Assembly (NCBI GenBank): GCA_028277395.1
Contig: JANQGJ010000071.1
Coordinates: 62,001-126,000, forward strand
Reading direction: 5' to 3'
Source of the DNA: Bacteroidales bacterium
GTDB taxonomy: Bacteria > Bacteroidota > Bacteroidia > Bacteroidales > F082
DNA length: 64,000 nucleotides
Of the stretch, positions 17,272-26,032 are shown in pieces; within the stretch, counting starts at the first letter, position 1, and each line of letters opens with the position of its first letter. The position numbers and the translations under genes were made by a program. Below the pieces are notes generated by a model. It was given only the letters and a program-made list of their open reading frames with translations, ran no database searches and was not told the origin of the DNA.

Positions 17272-17760
17272 CTAGTAAGTTGGATTGTTGTTGCCTACAG
17301 CTCCTCCAATCATCATAAAAAGGAATCTTGTGGAGAAGTCTATTGGCTGTATGGCATCCCAGTGTTCGGCTAACCTGCCATTTTCCAGTCTGAATGTATC
17401 GGTAATAATAAATCCCTTTTTTTCATTGCCCCTGTCTTTCGCTCTTACAGTTGTATGGCTGTGAAGTACAACAATATCTCCATCTGCAAATACTTTTTTA
17501 ACATCAAATGAGTATTCGGGATATCTTTTGGTGAATTTTTTCACATAACCAACAAGTCCCTCGATATTATCTGGGATGGCTCTGTTATGCTGGATGTAAG
17601 TACCTCCGCCATATGTTTTTAATGTGTAATCAAAGTCGTGTTCATTCATTAAATGCTGAAAAAAGTCAATTACGGTTTTTACATTTTTGGTTTCCTGTTC
17701 CGTCCAGTGTTCCTGTACGTAGTTGTTGAAGTGAATTTTTGGTGTTTCTGTGTTATTCAT
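17272..17760 (-). CDS. NTF2-like / SnoaL-type protein
   Basis: 162 residues. The cone-shaped NTF2/SnoaL fold is indicated by VIDFFQHLMNEHDFDYTLK, then YIQHNRAIPDNIEGLVGYV, then the strands GDIVVLHSHTTVRAKD and FRLENGRLAEHWDAIQPI. Members are often small isomerases, cyclases or ligand-binding proteins. It starts four bases after the stop of the HxlR gene on the same strand, so the two form an operon and this protein probably handles the compound to which the HxlR regulator responds. No signal peptide. Confidence 0.85.
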   Translation of the reverse strand: MNNTETPKIHFNNYVQEHWTEQETKNVKTVIDFFQHLMNEHDFDYTLKTYGGGTYIQHNRAIPDNIEGLVGYVKKFTKRYPEYSFDVKKVFADGDIVVLHSHTTVRAKDRGNEKKGFIITDTFRLENGRLAEHWDAIQPIDFSTRFLFMMIGGAVGNNNPTY

Positions 17761-17764
17761 TTTT

Positions 17765-18202
17765 TTAATTATTTAATATCGTGTGTTTATACTTTTTATA
17801 TTCTGTAATAACCAAAGCATATATCGCTTCTTTATTATCTTTTGCCGATTCCAAATGCTGATTTATATTTAGATCCGGATGAAATTCCTGAACGTTTTCA
17901 TTACTCCATAATGTTAATTCAATAAGGGTAGGAGTGAGTGCCAATCCTTTTTCTGTAAGAACATAAATGTTGGTTTTTTTGTTTTCCGGCAGTTTTTCCT
18001 TTTGAATTATATCAAAATGTTCCAGCAATTTAAGCCTTGCTGAAAGTATGTTGGTTGCAATGGATTCGGTACTTTCTGTAAAGTCTTTAAAAGTACATTT
18101 TCTCTCAAAAAGCATCTGTTTGATAACCACCAGCGACCATTTGTCTCCTAATATATCTAGGGCAGAAGTTATGGGGCAATTACATCTGAAATTTTCACTC
18201 AT
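17765..18202 (-). CDS. HxlR-family winged-helix regulator
   Basis: 145 residues. NCPITSALDILGDKWSLVVI is the classic HxlR opening with an N-terminal cysteine (Cys8). The winged helix follows (ILSARLKLLEHFDIIQKEK, then NIYVLTEKGLALTPTLIEL). HxlR proteins bind as dimers and often respond to aldehydes, quinones or oxidants through that cysteine. It is divergent from the SDR at 18281 across a 78-base spacer holding two copies of one 18-base site. It heads an operon with the NTF2-like gene. Confidence 0.9.
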   Translation of the reverse strand: MSENFRCNCPITSALDILGDKWSLVVIKQMLFERKCTFKDFTESTESIATNILSARLKLLEHFDIIQKEKLPENKKTNIYVLTEKGLALTPTLIELTLWSNENVQEFHPDLNINQHLESAKDNKEAIYALVITEYKKYKHTILNN

Positions 18203-18223
18203 CCAAATAAAAATTAATTATTA

Positions 18224-18241
18224 CTTGCAATGCAAAAGTAA
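18224..18241. promoter_or_regulatory. Putative HxlR site 1 (CTTGCAANNNAAAAGTAA)
   Basis: This 18-base site recurs at 18257-18274, 33 bases (about three helical turns) away, in the same orientation. Its CTTG supplies a -33 TTG for the SDR gene, and its other end contains the -7 element of hxlR on the opposite strand. A wider palindrome, ATTACTT/AAGTAAT, covers 18220-18242. Confidence 0.6.
18233..18240 (-). promoter_or_regulatory. -7 element (TACTTTTG) of hxlR
   Basis: Exact TAnnTTTG on the minus strand, 31 bases before the hxlR ATG. A TTTTG lies 20 bases upstream at the right -33 position. It is embedded in putative regulator site 1. Confidence 0.6.
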
Positions 18242-18248
18242 TATTTTT

Positions 18249-18256
18249 TATCTTTG
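18249..18256 (+). promoter_or_regulatory. -7 element (TATCTTTG) of the divergent SDR gene
   Basis: Exact TAnnTTTG, with TTG at 18225-18227 21 bases upstream. It lies between the two copies of the 18-base site, so a bound regulator would cover it. Confidence 0.65.
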
Positions 18257-18274
18257 CTTGCAAAATAAAAGTAA
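18257..18274. promoter_or_regulatory. Putative HxlR site 2 (CTTGCAANNNAAAAGTAA)
   Basis: Second copy of the 18-base direct repeat, identical to site 1 at all positions but the three central ones. It holds the -33 element of hxlR and overlaps the leader of the SDR gene. Confidence 0.6.
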
Positions 18275-18280
18275 AAAAAG

Positions 18281-19291
18281 ATGAAAAAAGTATTATTAAC
18301 AGGCATAACAGGATATATTGGTCTGCATTGTGCCGTGGAATTATTAAAAAAGGGATATGCAGTAAGGGGATCTCTGAGAAGTGTGAAAAAAGCAGATAGT
18401 ATTACTAATTTAATAAGCAGGCATATTGACCCGAAAGGAAATCTGGAATTCTGCGAGTTAGATCTGTTAAAGGATGACGGCTGGAGTCAGGCAGCTCAGG
18501 GATGTGATTTTGTTATGCACGTGGCATCACCATTTGTTTCCAGTATACCAAAGGATGAGAATGAACTCATTAAACCAGCTGTGGAAGGAACTTTAAGGGC
18601 TTTAAATGCCGCACATGAAGCAGGAATAAAGCGTGTGGTATTGACTTCTTCAATGGTTGCAATGCTTGGGAATCTGGTAGGGGATGAAAACATCAACCAG
18701 AATAGCTGGACGAATGTCAATGCCGGAAATGCCACTGCATACCTGAAAAGCAAAACACTTGCAGAAAAAAGTGCCTGGGATTTTGTTAAAGATAAAGGAA
18801 TGGAATTGGTAACTATTCATCCGGGGCCTGTCTACGGACCTACTTTATCCAATAATTTATCCGGAGAATCAATGGACCTGTTTAAAAGAATGATCACAGG
18901 GAAATTGCCCGGTATGATCAAAGCCGGAATCAATATGTCCGATGTAAGGGATGTAGCTAATATCCATGTTCTTGCTTTAGAGAATGAACAGGCTGCCGGT
19001 CAGCGATTTATAGTTGCCACAGAGAAAGCTCATTTTTTCGGGGAAATTTCAAAACTGTTAAAATCCAACGGATACGAAAAAGTAAGTACAAGGGTGGTTC
19101 CCGGTTTCATGGTTAATTTATTAGCCCTCTTTGATAGTGAAATGAAAGGCATGAAGCCTTATGTGGGTAAAAAGTACCAGGGCGATATAAGCAAAACAAA
19201 AAGTGTTTTTAACTGGAAACCCGTTCCATTTGATAGTATGGTACTGGATACAGCTGAGTCTGTAAAGAGTGTTCTGGCTGATCAAAACTAA
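18281..19291 (+). CDS. Extended SDR (dihydroflavonol-4-reductase / aldehyde-reductase-like)
   Basis: 336 residues. The nucleotide-binding motif GITGYIG is at 8-14. VVLTSSMVAMLG carries the catalytic serine region, and YLKSK is the catalytic YxxxK. HPGPVYGP and the central MSDVRDVANIHVLALE are typical of DFR/cinnamoyl-CoA-reductase-like extended SDRs that reduce aldehydes or ketones with NADPH. It is divergent from hxlR and apparently controlled by it, consistent with detoxification of a reactive carbonyl sensed by HxlR; that role is inference. Distinct from the SDR at 5553. Confidence 0.88.
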   Translation: MKKVLLTGITGYIGLHCAVELLKKGYAVRGSLRSVKKADSITNLISRHIDPKGNLEFCELDLLKDDGWSQAAQGCDFVMHVASPFVSSIPKDENELIKPAVEGTLRALNAAHEAGIKRVVLTSSMVAMLGNLVGDENINQNSWTNVNAGNATAYLKSKTLAEKSAWDFVKDKGMELVTIHPGPVYGPTLSNNLSGESMDLFKRMITGKLPGMIKAGINMSDVRDVANIHVLALENEQAAGQRFIVATEKAHFFGEISKLLKSNGYEKVSTRVVPGFMVNLLALFDSEMKGMKPYVGKKYQGDISKTKSVFNWKPVPFDSMVLDTAESVKSVLADQN

Positions 19292-19326
19292 AATTCAGAT
19301 TAGTTTATTTTTGGCGGGCTTGTATT

Positions 19327-19653
19327 TCAACTTGCTATTATTGCATGAAAATAACTTGTGGTTTTAAAAACAGGTTCAATATTTTCATCCGTTTTTATCT
19401 TAAGTATAACCTTTGCTTTCATTACCTGAAATACTTTCAGGATGGTTGATACTGTGCAATATGGTTTCCATGTTCTAATTTCGATATCTGTGCTCTTTTT
19501 ACACAAATCAATTCACCAGGTTGTGTCTGTATTAGGTTGTTTGCAATTCTCAATTGATTGATTTTTTTCTGATCAATTCAATTTTTAGATCAACTCATAT
19601 TCATCTCTTTACGGAGTTCCTTTCTTGCCAAAATACTTGTCTTCTAAATCTTC
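19327..19653 (-). pseudogene. Decayed HigA-type helix-turn-helix antitoxin
   Basis: Reading the minus strand and allowing frame changes gives EDLEDKYFGKKGTP*RDEYEL near the start, TQPGELICVKRAQISKLEHG in the middle and STILKVFQVMKAKVILKIKT near the end, closing at TGA 19327-19329. This order and wording match HigA-family antitoxins (LEDKYxGxxGTPxRDxYE ... LTQEELGxLIGVKKAQISKLE ... ILKVFxALKAKVxFKI). At least three in-frame stops and two frame breaks make it dead. No toxin partner remains beside it, so it is a relic of a lost toxin-antitoxin pair. The remaining intergenic bases up to 19701 show nothing else. Confidence 0.75.
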
Positions 19654-19701
19654 AAATAATTAATAGTTAGTTGTTTTCCTAAGGTAGTTATTGATCATTA
19701 A

Positions 19702-20913
19702 TCACTTTTCAGTTAATTCTTTAAACTTATCCATCATTCCTAAATGTCCAAAAGGTGCTGTATTAGTAAATAAGATTCCAATCACATTATCTTTATAGTC
19801 GATCCAGAAGTACGTATTGTAAGGTGCTCCGGCCCAAAAAATCTCTTCAGTTGTATCTGGTTTTTCCTTTGAAGTTGTCACTCCTACACCAAGTCCGTAT
19901 TTTTTACCAAAAGCATCCAGATCACCAATCTGGTTTGAGATCATTAATTTCACAGTTTCCTTTTTTAGAATCCTTGCGTTATTATAACTACCACAGTTTA
20001 ATAACATGGATGAAATAACATAATAATCTTCAATTGATGTTACAACTCCACCGTAAGAATCCCACCAGCCGCCTCCACCGGAAATTGCATTTGGTAATAA
20101 ATTATATTTTGAAGAATCTCTGTTATCTTCAATAACTAATTCGTTGTCTTCGTACTTATACAAATCCGAAAGCTCATCAGAATTGGAATCTGGAACATAA
20201 AAGTCTGTATTTTTCAATCCCAATGGTTGAAATATATTTTTCATGCAATAGTCATTGAGAGAATTCTCTGAAACAATCTCAACAAGGTATCCTAATACGT
20301 CATGTGAATAACTATATCTCCAATTGGTGTTTGGTTGAAAAGCTAAGGGAATCTCGGATACTTTTTTAACAAATGAGTACAAAGAGCTGTTCCATTTCCG
20401 AAATCCTGCCTTCTTGTAAAGTTTATCGGTATAACTTCTTCCATCGCTATAAACCATTCCGGATGTGTGTTTTAAAAAATCCCGAATTGTAGGTTGAGTT
20501 TTTAAATCCTCAGTCATTGATGAATCAGGATGTACAAGAACTTCAAAGTCTTTAAATTCCGGAATATATTTATCAATTGGGTCATCAATATCTATGTCAC
20601 CTTTTTCATGAAGTTGTAAAACAGCAATTGACGTAATCACTTTGGTCATAGAGGCAATTGGTATCAAAACATCAGTATCCATTTCAACCGAATCAATAAT
20701 ATCTCTGTAACCATAAGCTTTTAAGTGTTGAATTTTTCCATTTTCTGCAATCAAAGTAATTGCACCGGCAAGTTTTCCTTCATTAATGATGTTTTCAAAG
20801 TATGAATCAACCCGGATTAAACTATCTGTGTGAATTTTGTTTATTTGAGATAAACAATCAGGCTGATTAAATACCAAAATAAGAAAACTTAAGAAAAGAC
20901 CATTTTTAACCAT
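19702..20913 (-). CDS. Secreted serine hydrolase of the beta-lactamase/DD-peptidase family
   Basis: 403 residues with a signal peptide (about 1-22). The class C-type SxxK motif is Ser88-Met-Thr-Lys91 in IPIASMTKVITSIAVLQLHE. A tyrosine motif follows in WRYSYSHDVLGYLVE, where the usual YxN reads YSH. The late GAPYNTYFWIDYKDN matches the end of these serine hydrolases. Most relatives are peptidases or esterases rather than true beta-lactamases. It stands alone, beside the decayed antitoxin. Confidence 0.85.
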   Translation of the reverse strand: MVKNGLFLSFLILVFNQPDCLSQINKIHTDSLIRVDSYFENIINEGKLAGAITLIAENGKIQHLKAYGYRDIIDSVEMDTDVLIPIASMTKVITSIAVLQLHEKGDIDIDDPIDKYIPEFKDFEVLVHPDSSMTEDLKTQPTIRDFLKHTSGMVYSDGRSYTDKLYKKAGFRKWNSSLYSFVKKVSEIPLAFQPNTNWRYSYSHDVLGYLVEIVSENSLNDYCMKNIFQPLGLKNTDFYVPDSNSDELSDLYKYEDNELVIEDNRDSSKYNLLPNAISGGGGWWDSYGGVVTSIEDYYVISSMLLNCGSYNNARILKKETVKLMISNQIGDLDAFGKKYGLGVGVTTSKEKPDTTEEIFWAGAPYNTYFWIDYKDNVIGILFTNTAPFGHLGMMDKFKELTEK

Positions 20914-21123
20914 ATCGTTTGTAATTTTTGCGGCTACTTACATGCAACTAACTTATATATACGAAACAACCCAAAATTACATCATAATTCTAACAATATG
21001 TATATCTGTGGAAAATCTGTTTTCAAATACTTGTGAATGTTAAAATAGATGATATCAATGGTATCAGCTTTTTTATTTCCCCCCTGACCAATCAACAGAA
21101 CAAAATCATCCCTTCGGATCAGG

Positions 21124-22263
21124 TTAATCAAGAGACGCTGATTTATCATCAATAACTTCTAATTCCTCGTTTGTTTTACCGGGATTGGTTAATTGTTCTT
21201 TCGAGTAATTAATCAGTTCATCATCAATATTATAGTTCTCCTCAAGATTTAATATCTGATGTACATACTTTCTTGAAATACCCAGTAAGTCGCTTATGGC
21301 AATAAAAACATGATCATGACTTCTCTTAAAGTCTTCATATTCAGTATATAATTCCGATAATTTAATTTCGGCAGGTTGCAGATCACTTAATTTTCTTCTT
21401 AACAGGGCTTTGGTTTTGAAAAATACTTTTAAGACTCCGTTTACCTTACTTTTCGACAACGCTTTGTAACTTATTAACTTATTGAGCCTGTTTTCAATTA
21501 ACTGATCTCTTATATCCCGGGTGGTTCTGAATTCATTCGGAGAAAGCAGCTCGTCATGTATTGCTTTAACGACAATTTCCTGTTGCTCAACTCCAATAAA
21601 CTGCATATGATACTTACGTAATCTTGCAAGGATCTTTTCGTCAGGACTTGTTATGTTTTCTTTTGGGATCTTTTTGATCCTTAAATTTACATTTTTACCA
21701 TATGGTACCTTATCCAGACTGCTAAGCGTGTTGTTGAATTTGTTAACAAGATTACTTAACTCCTTTGTTGTTTTTTCAGTACCGTAACCCACATATTTGT
21801 TTGCATCAACAAATTTATTGAGACTTTTACCCAGTTCCAGAATATTTGTTTTGGCAAGGATTATATTTTCGTTCTCCGAACTTAACCTGGAATCCGTTAG
21901 TTTTTCCAGTTCGGATAGTACCATACTCAGGTTACTTAAGGACTGATTTATTTTTATTAAACTGATATAGGGATCTTCGTCATCATCAACGCCTAATCCT
22001 ACAGAATGACTAATTTCGGCGGTAGCTGTAGCCAATTGTCCCCGTATTATATCCAGTTTGGATGACAATTGTTTTTGCGCAATGGATCGGCCTACCACCC
22101 ATGTTGTAGCAACCGAAGCAAGAATACTTCCCAGAAAAGTCAGCAAATCACCTAAAAAATCAAAGTTAGAATCTGATTGTGATATTATAATTCCAATGGA
22201 AATGATCATAAATCCGATAATTGCCGAGATAGATTCAATGGGACTTTCTTTGAAATTCTTCAT
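21124..22263 (-). CDS. Membrane-anchored protein of unknown function
   Basis: 379 residues. Two hydrophobic segments near the N-terminus (about 12-29 and 36-57) are followed by a long cytoplasmic, mostly helical region rich in Leu, Lys and Glu (for example ISLIKINQSLSNLSMVLSEL), with probable coiled coil around 85-190. The C-terminal part (HDHVFIAISDLLGISRKYVH) contains a sequence that could be a helix-turn-helix, but the match is weak. I do not recognise a family. No operon partner. Confidence 0.6.
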   Translation of the reverse strand: MKNFKESPIESISAIIGFMIISIGIIISQSDSNFDFLGDLLTFLGSILASVATTWVVGRSIAQKQLSSKLDIIRGQLATATAEISHSVGLGVDDDEDPYISLIKINQSLSNLSMVLSELEKLTDSRLSSENENIILAKTNILELGKSLNKFVDANKYVGYGTEKTTKELSNLVNKFNNTLSSLDKVPYGKNVNLRIKKIPKENITSPDEKILARLRKYHMQFIGVEQQEIVVKAIHDELLSPNEFRTTRDIRDQLIENRLNKLISYKALSKSKVNGVLKVFFKTKALLRRKLSDLQPAEIKLSELYTEYEDFKRSHDHVFIAISDLLGISRKYVHQILNLEENYNIDDELINYSKEQLTNPGKTNEELEVIDDKSASLD

Positions 22264-22420
22264 AACTGTTTGCTATTATTAATAATTATCTTTCCTGAAT
22301 ATTTAAAAAACTCTGCTGCTAATTAACATTGTTGTAACAACTGTACCCAACCGATCAGCTTTTATATTTGGAGTATTTTTGATATTAACACAATGATAAA
22401 CCTGTAAGCTAAACTTATCA

Positions 22421-22530
22421 TCAAACCTACCAACAAAACAAACACCAGACAATACCCGTAAAGGGTAGCTAAAAAATCTACATGATGGAGTAGTTTATCG
22501 GAAGGGTGTGTTTTGTAACTATAAGATAAT
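22421..22530. repeat. Dispersed intergenic repeat, copy B
   Basis: Starts TCAAACCTACCAACAAAAC and matches 16879-16990 over about 110 bases in the same orientation. Similarity fades beyond GTAACTATAAGATAAT. No open frame is conserved between the two copies. Confidence 0.65.
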
Positions 22531-22709
22531 GAGGCGGATAGTCTTTTGGGTGTATGAAGTGTCCGGATTCCAGTGGTTGAGGTTAAATTGTCGGAAGAAG
22601 GCAAATTGAGGTACAAATTCAATAGATACATTTAAAATAAAGAAATTTCTACTACTGTTTACTTGATAATTTTTACACTTTTTTGAGTCATGGTTAAGTA
22701 AATAAAATT

Positions 22710-22717
22710 TAGTTTTG
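22710..22717 (+). promoter_or_regulatory. -7 element (TAGTTTTG) for the propeller gene
   Basis: Exact TAnnTTTG, 26 bases before ATG 22744. A TTG at 22683-22685 is slightly farther upstream than usual (24 bases). Confidence 0.5.
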
Positions 22718-22743
22718 GTAATTACAATTTAAAACTGCCGGCG

Positions 22744-24852
22744 ATGAAAAAGTTTACACTGGTTTTTATTTCAGTCATTTGTTTTGTTTGTCATATAAAT
22801 GCACAACTTCCACAATGGGAGAATTATACCAGTGGAAACAAAATTCAGGCCCTTGCTGATGATGGGAATAATATATGGACAGGTACCGAAGGTGGTCTGG
22901 TAAGATTGAATAAATATACAGGTGTTAGTACTTACTATAATTGTTCAAATTCAGAATTACCGGATAACGATGTTCGTTCCATCGCAATTGATGAGAATAA
23001 CAACAAATGGATTGGAACTGCAGATGATGGTTTAGCAGTTTTTGATAATACGAACTGGACGGTTTATAATTATGATAACTCAGAAATACCTTACGGTACA
23101 ATTAAATCAATATCTATTGATACAATTGGTATAGTATGGATGGGGATCGGAGGAGAAGGTTTGGTTTCGTTTGACGGTGCTGACTGGACAATTTACAATA
23201 CGTCAAATTCCGGGTTGCCATCTAACTATGTCGTTTCAATAACATTTACCGAAAATGGAACAATGTGGATTGGAACTAAAAATGGTTTGGCTGAATTTGA
23301 CGGAGTTAACTGGACTACATATGATACAGTCAACTCAGGATTACCTGAGAATGACATCAGGTCTGTTTCGATTGATATAAACGGAAATAAGTGGATTGGA
23401 ACCTATAGTGAAGGGTTAGCATTATTTGATGGTACCAACTGGACGGTTTATGATACTGAAAACTCTGAACTACCTCATGACAGGATTAATTCAATAGTAA
23501 TTGATGAAAATGACATTAAGTGGGTCGGAACTTTTGATGGACTGGCGAAATTTGATGATACGAACTGGACAGTCTACGATGATACAAATTCTGGACTGAT
23601 TAGAGACTGGATCCAGTCAGTTATAATTGACGAAAGCGGAATTAAGTGGATTGGTGCATTTGCCGGAGGATTAGCCAAATTTGACGATTCAATCTGGACA
23701 ATTTATAGTACTTCTAATTCAGGATTACGAAGTAATTCAGTAAGATCAATAACAGTTGATGAAAACGGTACTGTATGGATTGGAACGGGTGGCAGATATC
23801 TGGAATCATTTGATGGTTTCAATTGGATTAACTATAACTCATCAAATACGGGAGTTAGTGGTAGTGTTTTCTCGTCAATTGTTTTTGCTGAAGACGGTAC
23901 TATGTGGCTGGGAACTGATAGTGGTTTGGCAAAATTTGATGGAAGTGACTGGACTTTTTACAATCCTGCAAATTCAGGATTGCCAGGATACACTGTTCAG
24001 GCAATTGCCATCGATGAATATGGCAACAAGTGGATTGGTACCATGTTTGATGGAATGGCAAAATTTGACGGTACTAATTGGACAGTTTACAATACCTCGA
24101 ACTCAGGATTACCTGATAACGAAATCAGGTGTATTACTATTGATGATAATGGAAACAAGTGGATTGGAACAAATGGTGGAGGCATGGCTGATTATAATGG
24201 AACAGACTGGATAGTATATAAGACTAACAATGGTTTACCCAGTAATCACATAAACTGTATAGCTATTGATGGCAATGGCGATAAGTGGATTGGAGGCGGT
24301 GGTTTGACGAAATTTGATGGAGTCAGCTTTACTGCTTATACTACTTCCAATTCAGGATTGCCAGATGTTAATATTTATGCATTGGCAATCGATGAAAACG
24401 GAAATAAATGGATTGGATCCTTATTTGGAGGATTAGTATCATTTGACGGAACAAACTGGACTGTTTACGATGTCTCAAATTCAGGACTACCAGAAAATAC
24501 TATCAAGGTAATTACTATTGATGAGAATAGTACAAAATGGATTGGTACTAACGATGGAGGACTGGTTGCATTCAATGAAAATGGTATTCCGGTAGATATG
24601 AACGAAGATATCTTACCAATAAAAAAGGTAAACCTGTTCCCCAATCCAGTAATTAACAATTTGCACTTTGAATTTCCAGATTACACAACCGTTTCAGGTA
24701 TCGAAATTATTGATTTAAGGGGAACTCTTGTAAAAAACCAAAAAGCAGAACCTAACCATCCAATAGATGTTAGCGATATCCCCGCAGGAATGTATTTTGT
24801 GAGATTTTATACTGATACTGGTATTGTTAGCAGTAAGTTTGTGAAGCAATAG
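22744..24852 (+). CDS. T9SS-sorted double beta-propeller protein (two-component-regulator propeller repeats)
   Basis: 702 residues with a signal peptide (to about residue 20). Fourteen consecutive repeats of about 43 residues follow, each with the pattern (I/V)DxNGxKWIGTxxGGLxxFDGxxWTxY and a linker NSGLP. Fourteen blades suggest two seven-bladed propellers. These repeats are best known as the periplasmic sensors of hybrid two-component systems, but here no transmembrane or kinase part follows. The last 75 residues are a type A T9SS sorting domain (NLFPNPVINNLHFEF ... AGMYFVRFYT). So this is a free secreted or surface protein; the ligand is unknown. Confidence 0.88.
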   Translation: MKKFTLVFISVICFVCHINAQLPQWENYTSGNKIQALADDGNNIWTGTEGGLVRLNKYTGVSTYYNCSNSELPDNDVRSIAIDENNNKWIGTADDGLAVFDNTNWTVYNYDNSEIPYGTIKSISIDTIGIVWMGIGGEGLVSFDGADWTIYNTSNSGLPSNYVVSITFTENGTMWIGTKNGLAEFDGVNWTTYDTVNSGLPENDIRSVSIDINGNKWIGTYSEGLALFDGTNWTVYDTENSELPHDRINSIVIDENDIKWVGTFDGLAKFDDTNWTVYDDTNSGLIRDWIQSVIIDESGIKWIGAFAGGLAKFDDSIWTIYSTSNSGLRSNSVRSITVDENGTVWIGTGGRYLESFDGFNWINYNSSNTGVSGSVFSSIVFAEDGTMWLGTDSGLAKFDGSDWTFYNPANSGLPGYTVQAIAIDEYGNKWIGTMFDGMAKFDGTNWTVYNTSNSGLPDNEIRCITIDDNGNKWIGTNGGGMADYNGTDWIVYKTNNGLPSNHINCIAIDGNGDKWIGGGGLTKFDGVSFTAYTTSNSGLPDVNIYALAIDENGNKWIGSLFGGLVSFDGTNWTVYDVSNSGLPENTIKVITIDENSTKWIGTNDGGLVAFNENGIPVDMNEDILPIKKVNLFPNPVINNLHFEFPDYTTVSGIEIIDLRGTLVKNQKAEPNHPIDVSDIPAGMYFVRFYTDTGIVSSKFVKQ

Positions 24853-25014
24853 AATCTACCGGATATAATAGAAAGTGAATAGATGGAAAGCTGCTATTTT
24901 CTGAAACATTCCCGAATAAATAGTAAATCAGCAATCTGCCTTCATTACGTTTAGACGGACAGGTCGTCAATCGCAAATCGCTTGGCAAATCATAAATCTA
25001 CAATCAAACCTTAT

Positions 25015-25701
25015 CTATTCCTTTTCAGGTGACATCAATTTATATACAATTCCGGCAATTATTGCTCCTGCGATTGGGGCAACCCAGAATAACCATAACT
25101 GGCCCATGGCCCAGTCGCCGACAAATAATGCCTGGCTTGTACTTCTGGCCGGATTTACTGATGTGTTTGTTACCGGAATACTGATAAGGTGAATAAGTGT
25201 TAAAGATAATCCGATTGCTATGCCAGCAAACCCTTTGGGAGCTTTTGAGTGTGTTGCACCCATTATCACAATTAAAAACATAAATGTCATTACTATTTCG
25301 GTCACCAGTGCTGCAATCATGTTGTAACCGCCGGGTGAATGATCTCCGTACCCGTTAGCGGCAAAACTACCAAGCTCAAAACCTGGTTTTCCGGTGGCTA
25401 TAACGTATAATATTCCGGCTCCGGCTATCCCGCCTAAGACCTGGGCCAGGATATATGGGATCAGATCTTTTTTATCAAATCGTCCGCCGGCCCATAGCCC
25501 GATTGAAACTGCAGGATTAAAATGAGCCCCTGAGATATGACCAAGAGCGTAAACCATAGTAAGTACGGTTAAACCAAATGCTATCGCAACACCTGCAAAT
25601 CCAATTCCAAGTTCAGGATATGCCGCTGCCAGTACGGCACTGCCGCATCCTCCCAATACTAACCATAATGTTCCGATAAATTCTGCTGCTAATTTTTTCA
25701 T
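25015..25701 (-). CDS. aqpZ: Aquaporin Z
   Basis: 228 residues, the usual AqpZ length, with six membrane helices. Both pore motifs are intact: [14 protein letters not shown] in the first half and [12 protein letters not shown] in the second. The selectivity-filter residues of AqpZ are present in context: Phe in [10 protein letters not shown], His in [13 protein letters not shown], and Arg in NPAR. It is a rapid water channel of the inner membrane. Monocistronic. Confidence 0.95.
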   Translation of the reverse strand: MKKLAAEFIGTLWLVLGGCGSAVLAAAYPELGIGFAGVAIAFGLTVLTMVYALGHISGAHFNPAVSIGLWAGGRFDKKDLIPYILAQVLGGIAGAGILYVIATGKPGFELGSFAANGYGDHSPGGYNMIAALVTEIVMTFMFLIVIMGATHSKAPKGFAGIAIGLSLTLIHLISIPVTNTSVNPARSTSQALFVGDWAMGQLWLFWVAPIAGAIIAGIVYKLMSPEKE

Positions 25702-26032
25702 AAGTTCATTTTTTATTAATTGTCTTTATAGTTTTTTGCTTGCTTATCAACCAGAATAACTTCCGGATTCAGCTGTTTCCAATAAAATAAACTGGTGGTT
25801 ACAGTTATATTTTCCATAATTAAGATGCAATATAGGAATTTTTTATCAGGTAATCATCAGATCATCAATATTTTGGATGTCAACGCCGTATAAATATCAG
25901 GTTATTAACCAAAAATCCAGGATATCTGATCTGTCAGTTCAGAGAATCAGGATTGCAATCTTCTATTCCAATCTTCCAACTCCAGTAATCCCTATTACAT
26001 TGCCAAGAGTCTGGGCAGGGTTAAAGTAAATG
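25702..26032. other. Gene-free stretch between aqpZ and an SDR gene
   Basis: I see no gene, repeat or clear terminator here. The promoter of aqpZ should lie in the part next to 25701, but no exact TAnnTTTG was found on the minus strand. Confidence 0.5.

Larger units (their letters stand above)
22264..22743. other. Gene-free stretch with a dispersed repeat and a promoter
   Basis: Contains repeat copy B (22421-22530) and the promoter of the propeller gene (22710-22717). A minus-strand open frame of 89 codons over the repeat is most likely accidental. Confidence 0.6.

Noticed and set aside
19702..20913. Serine hydrolase as an antibiotic-resistance beta-lactamase
   Set aside because: It has the SxxK motif, but the YxN position reads YSH and the general form is that of secreted peptidases or esterases; resistance is not supported.
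22362..22631. 89-codon minus-strand frame with a hydrophobic stretch
   Set aside because: It lies on dispersed repeat copy B, and the same frame is not kept in copy A, so it is likely accidental.
22744..24560. DNA-level tandem repeats considered as a CRISPR-like or satellite array
   Set aside because: The 129-base periodicity follows in-frame protein repeats (propeller blades) with divergent codons.
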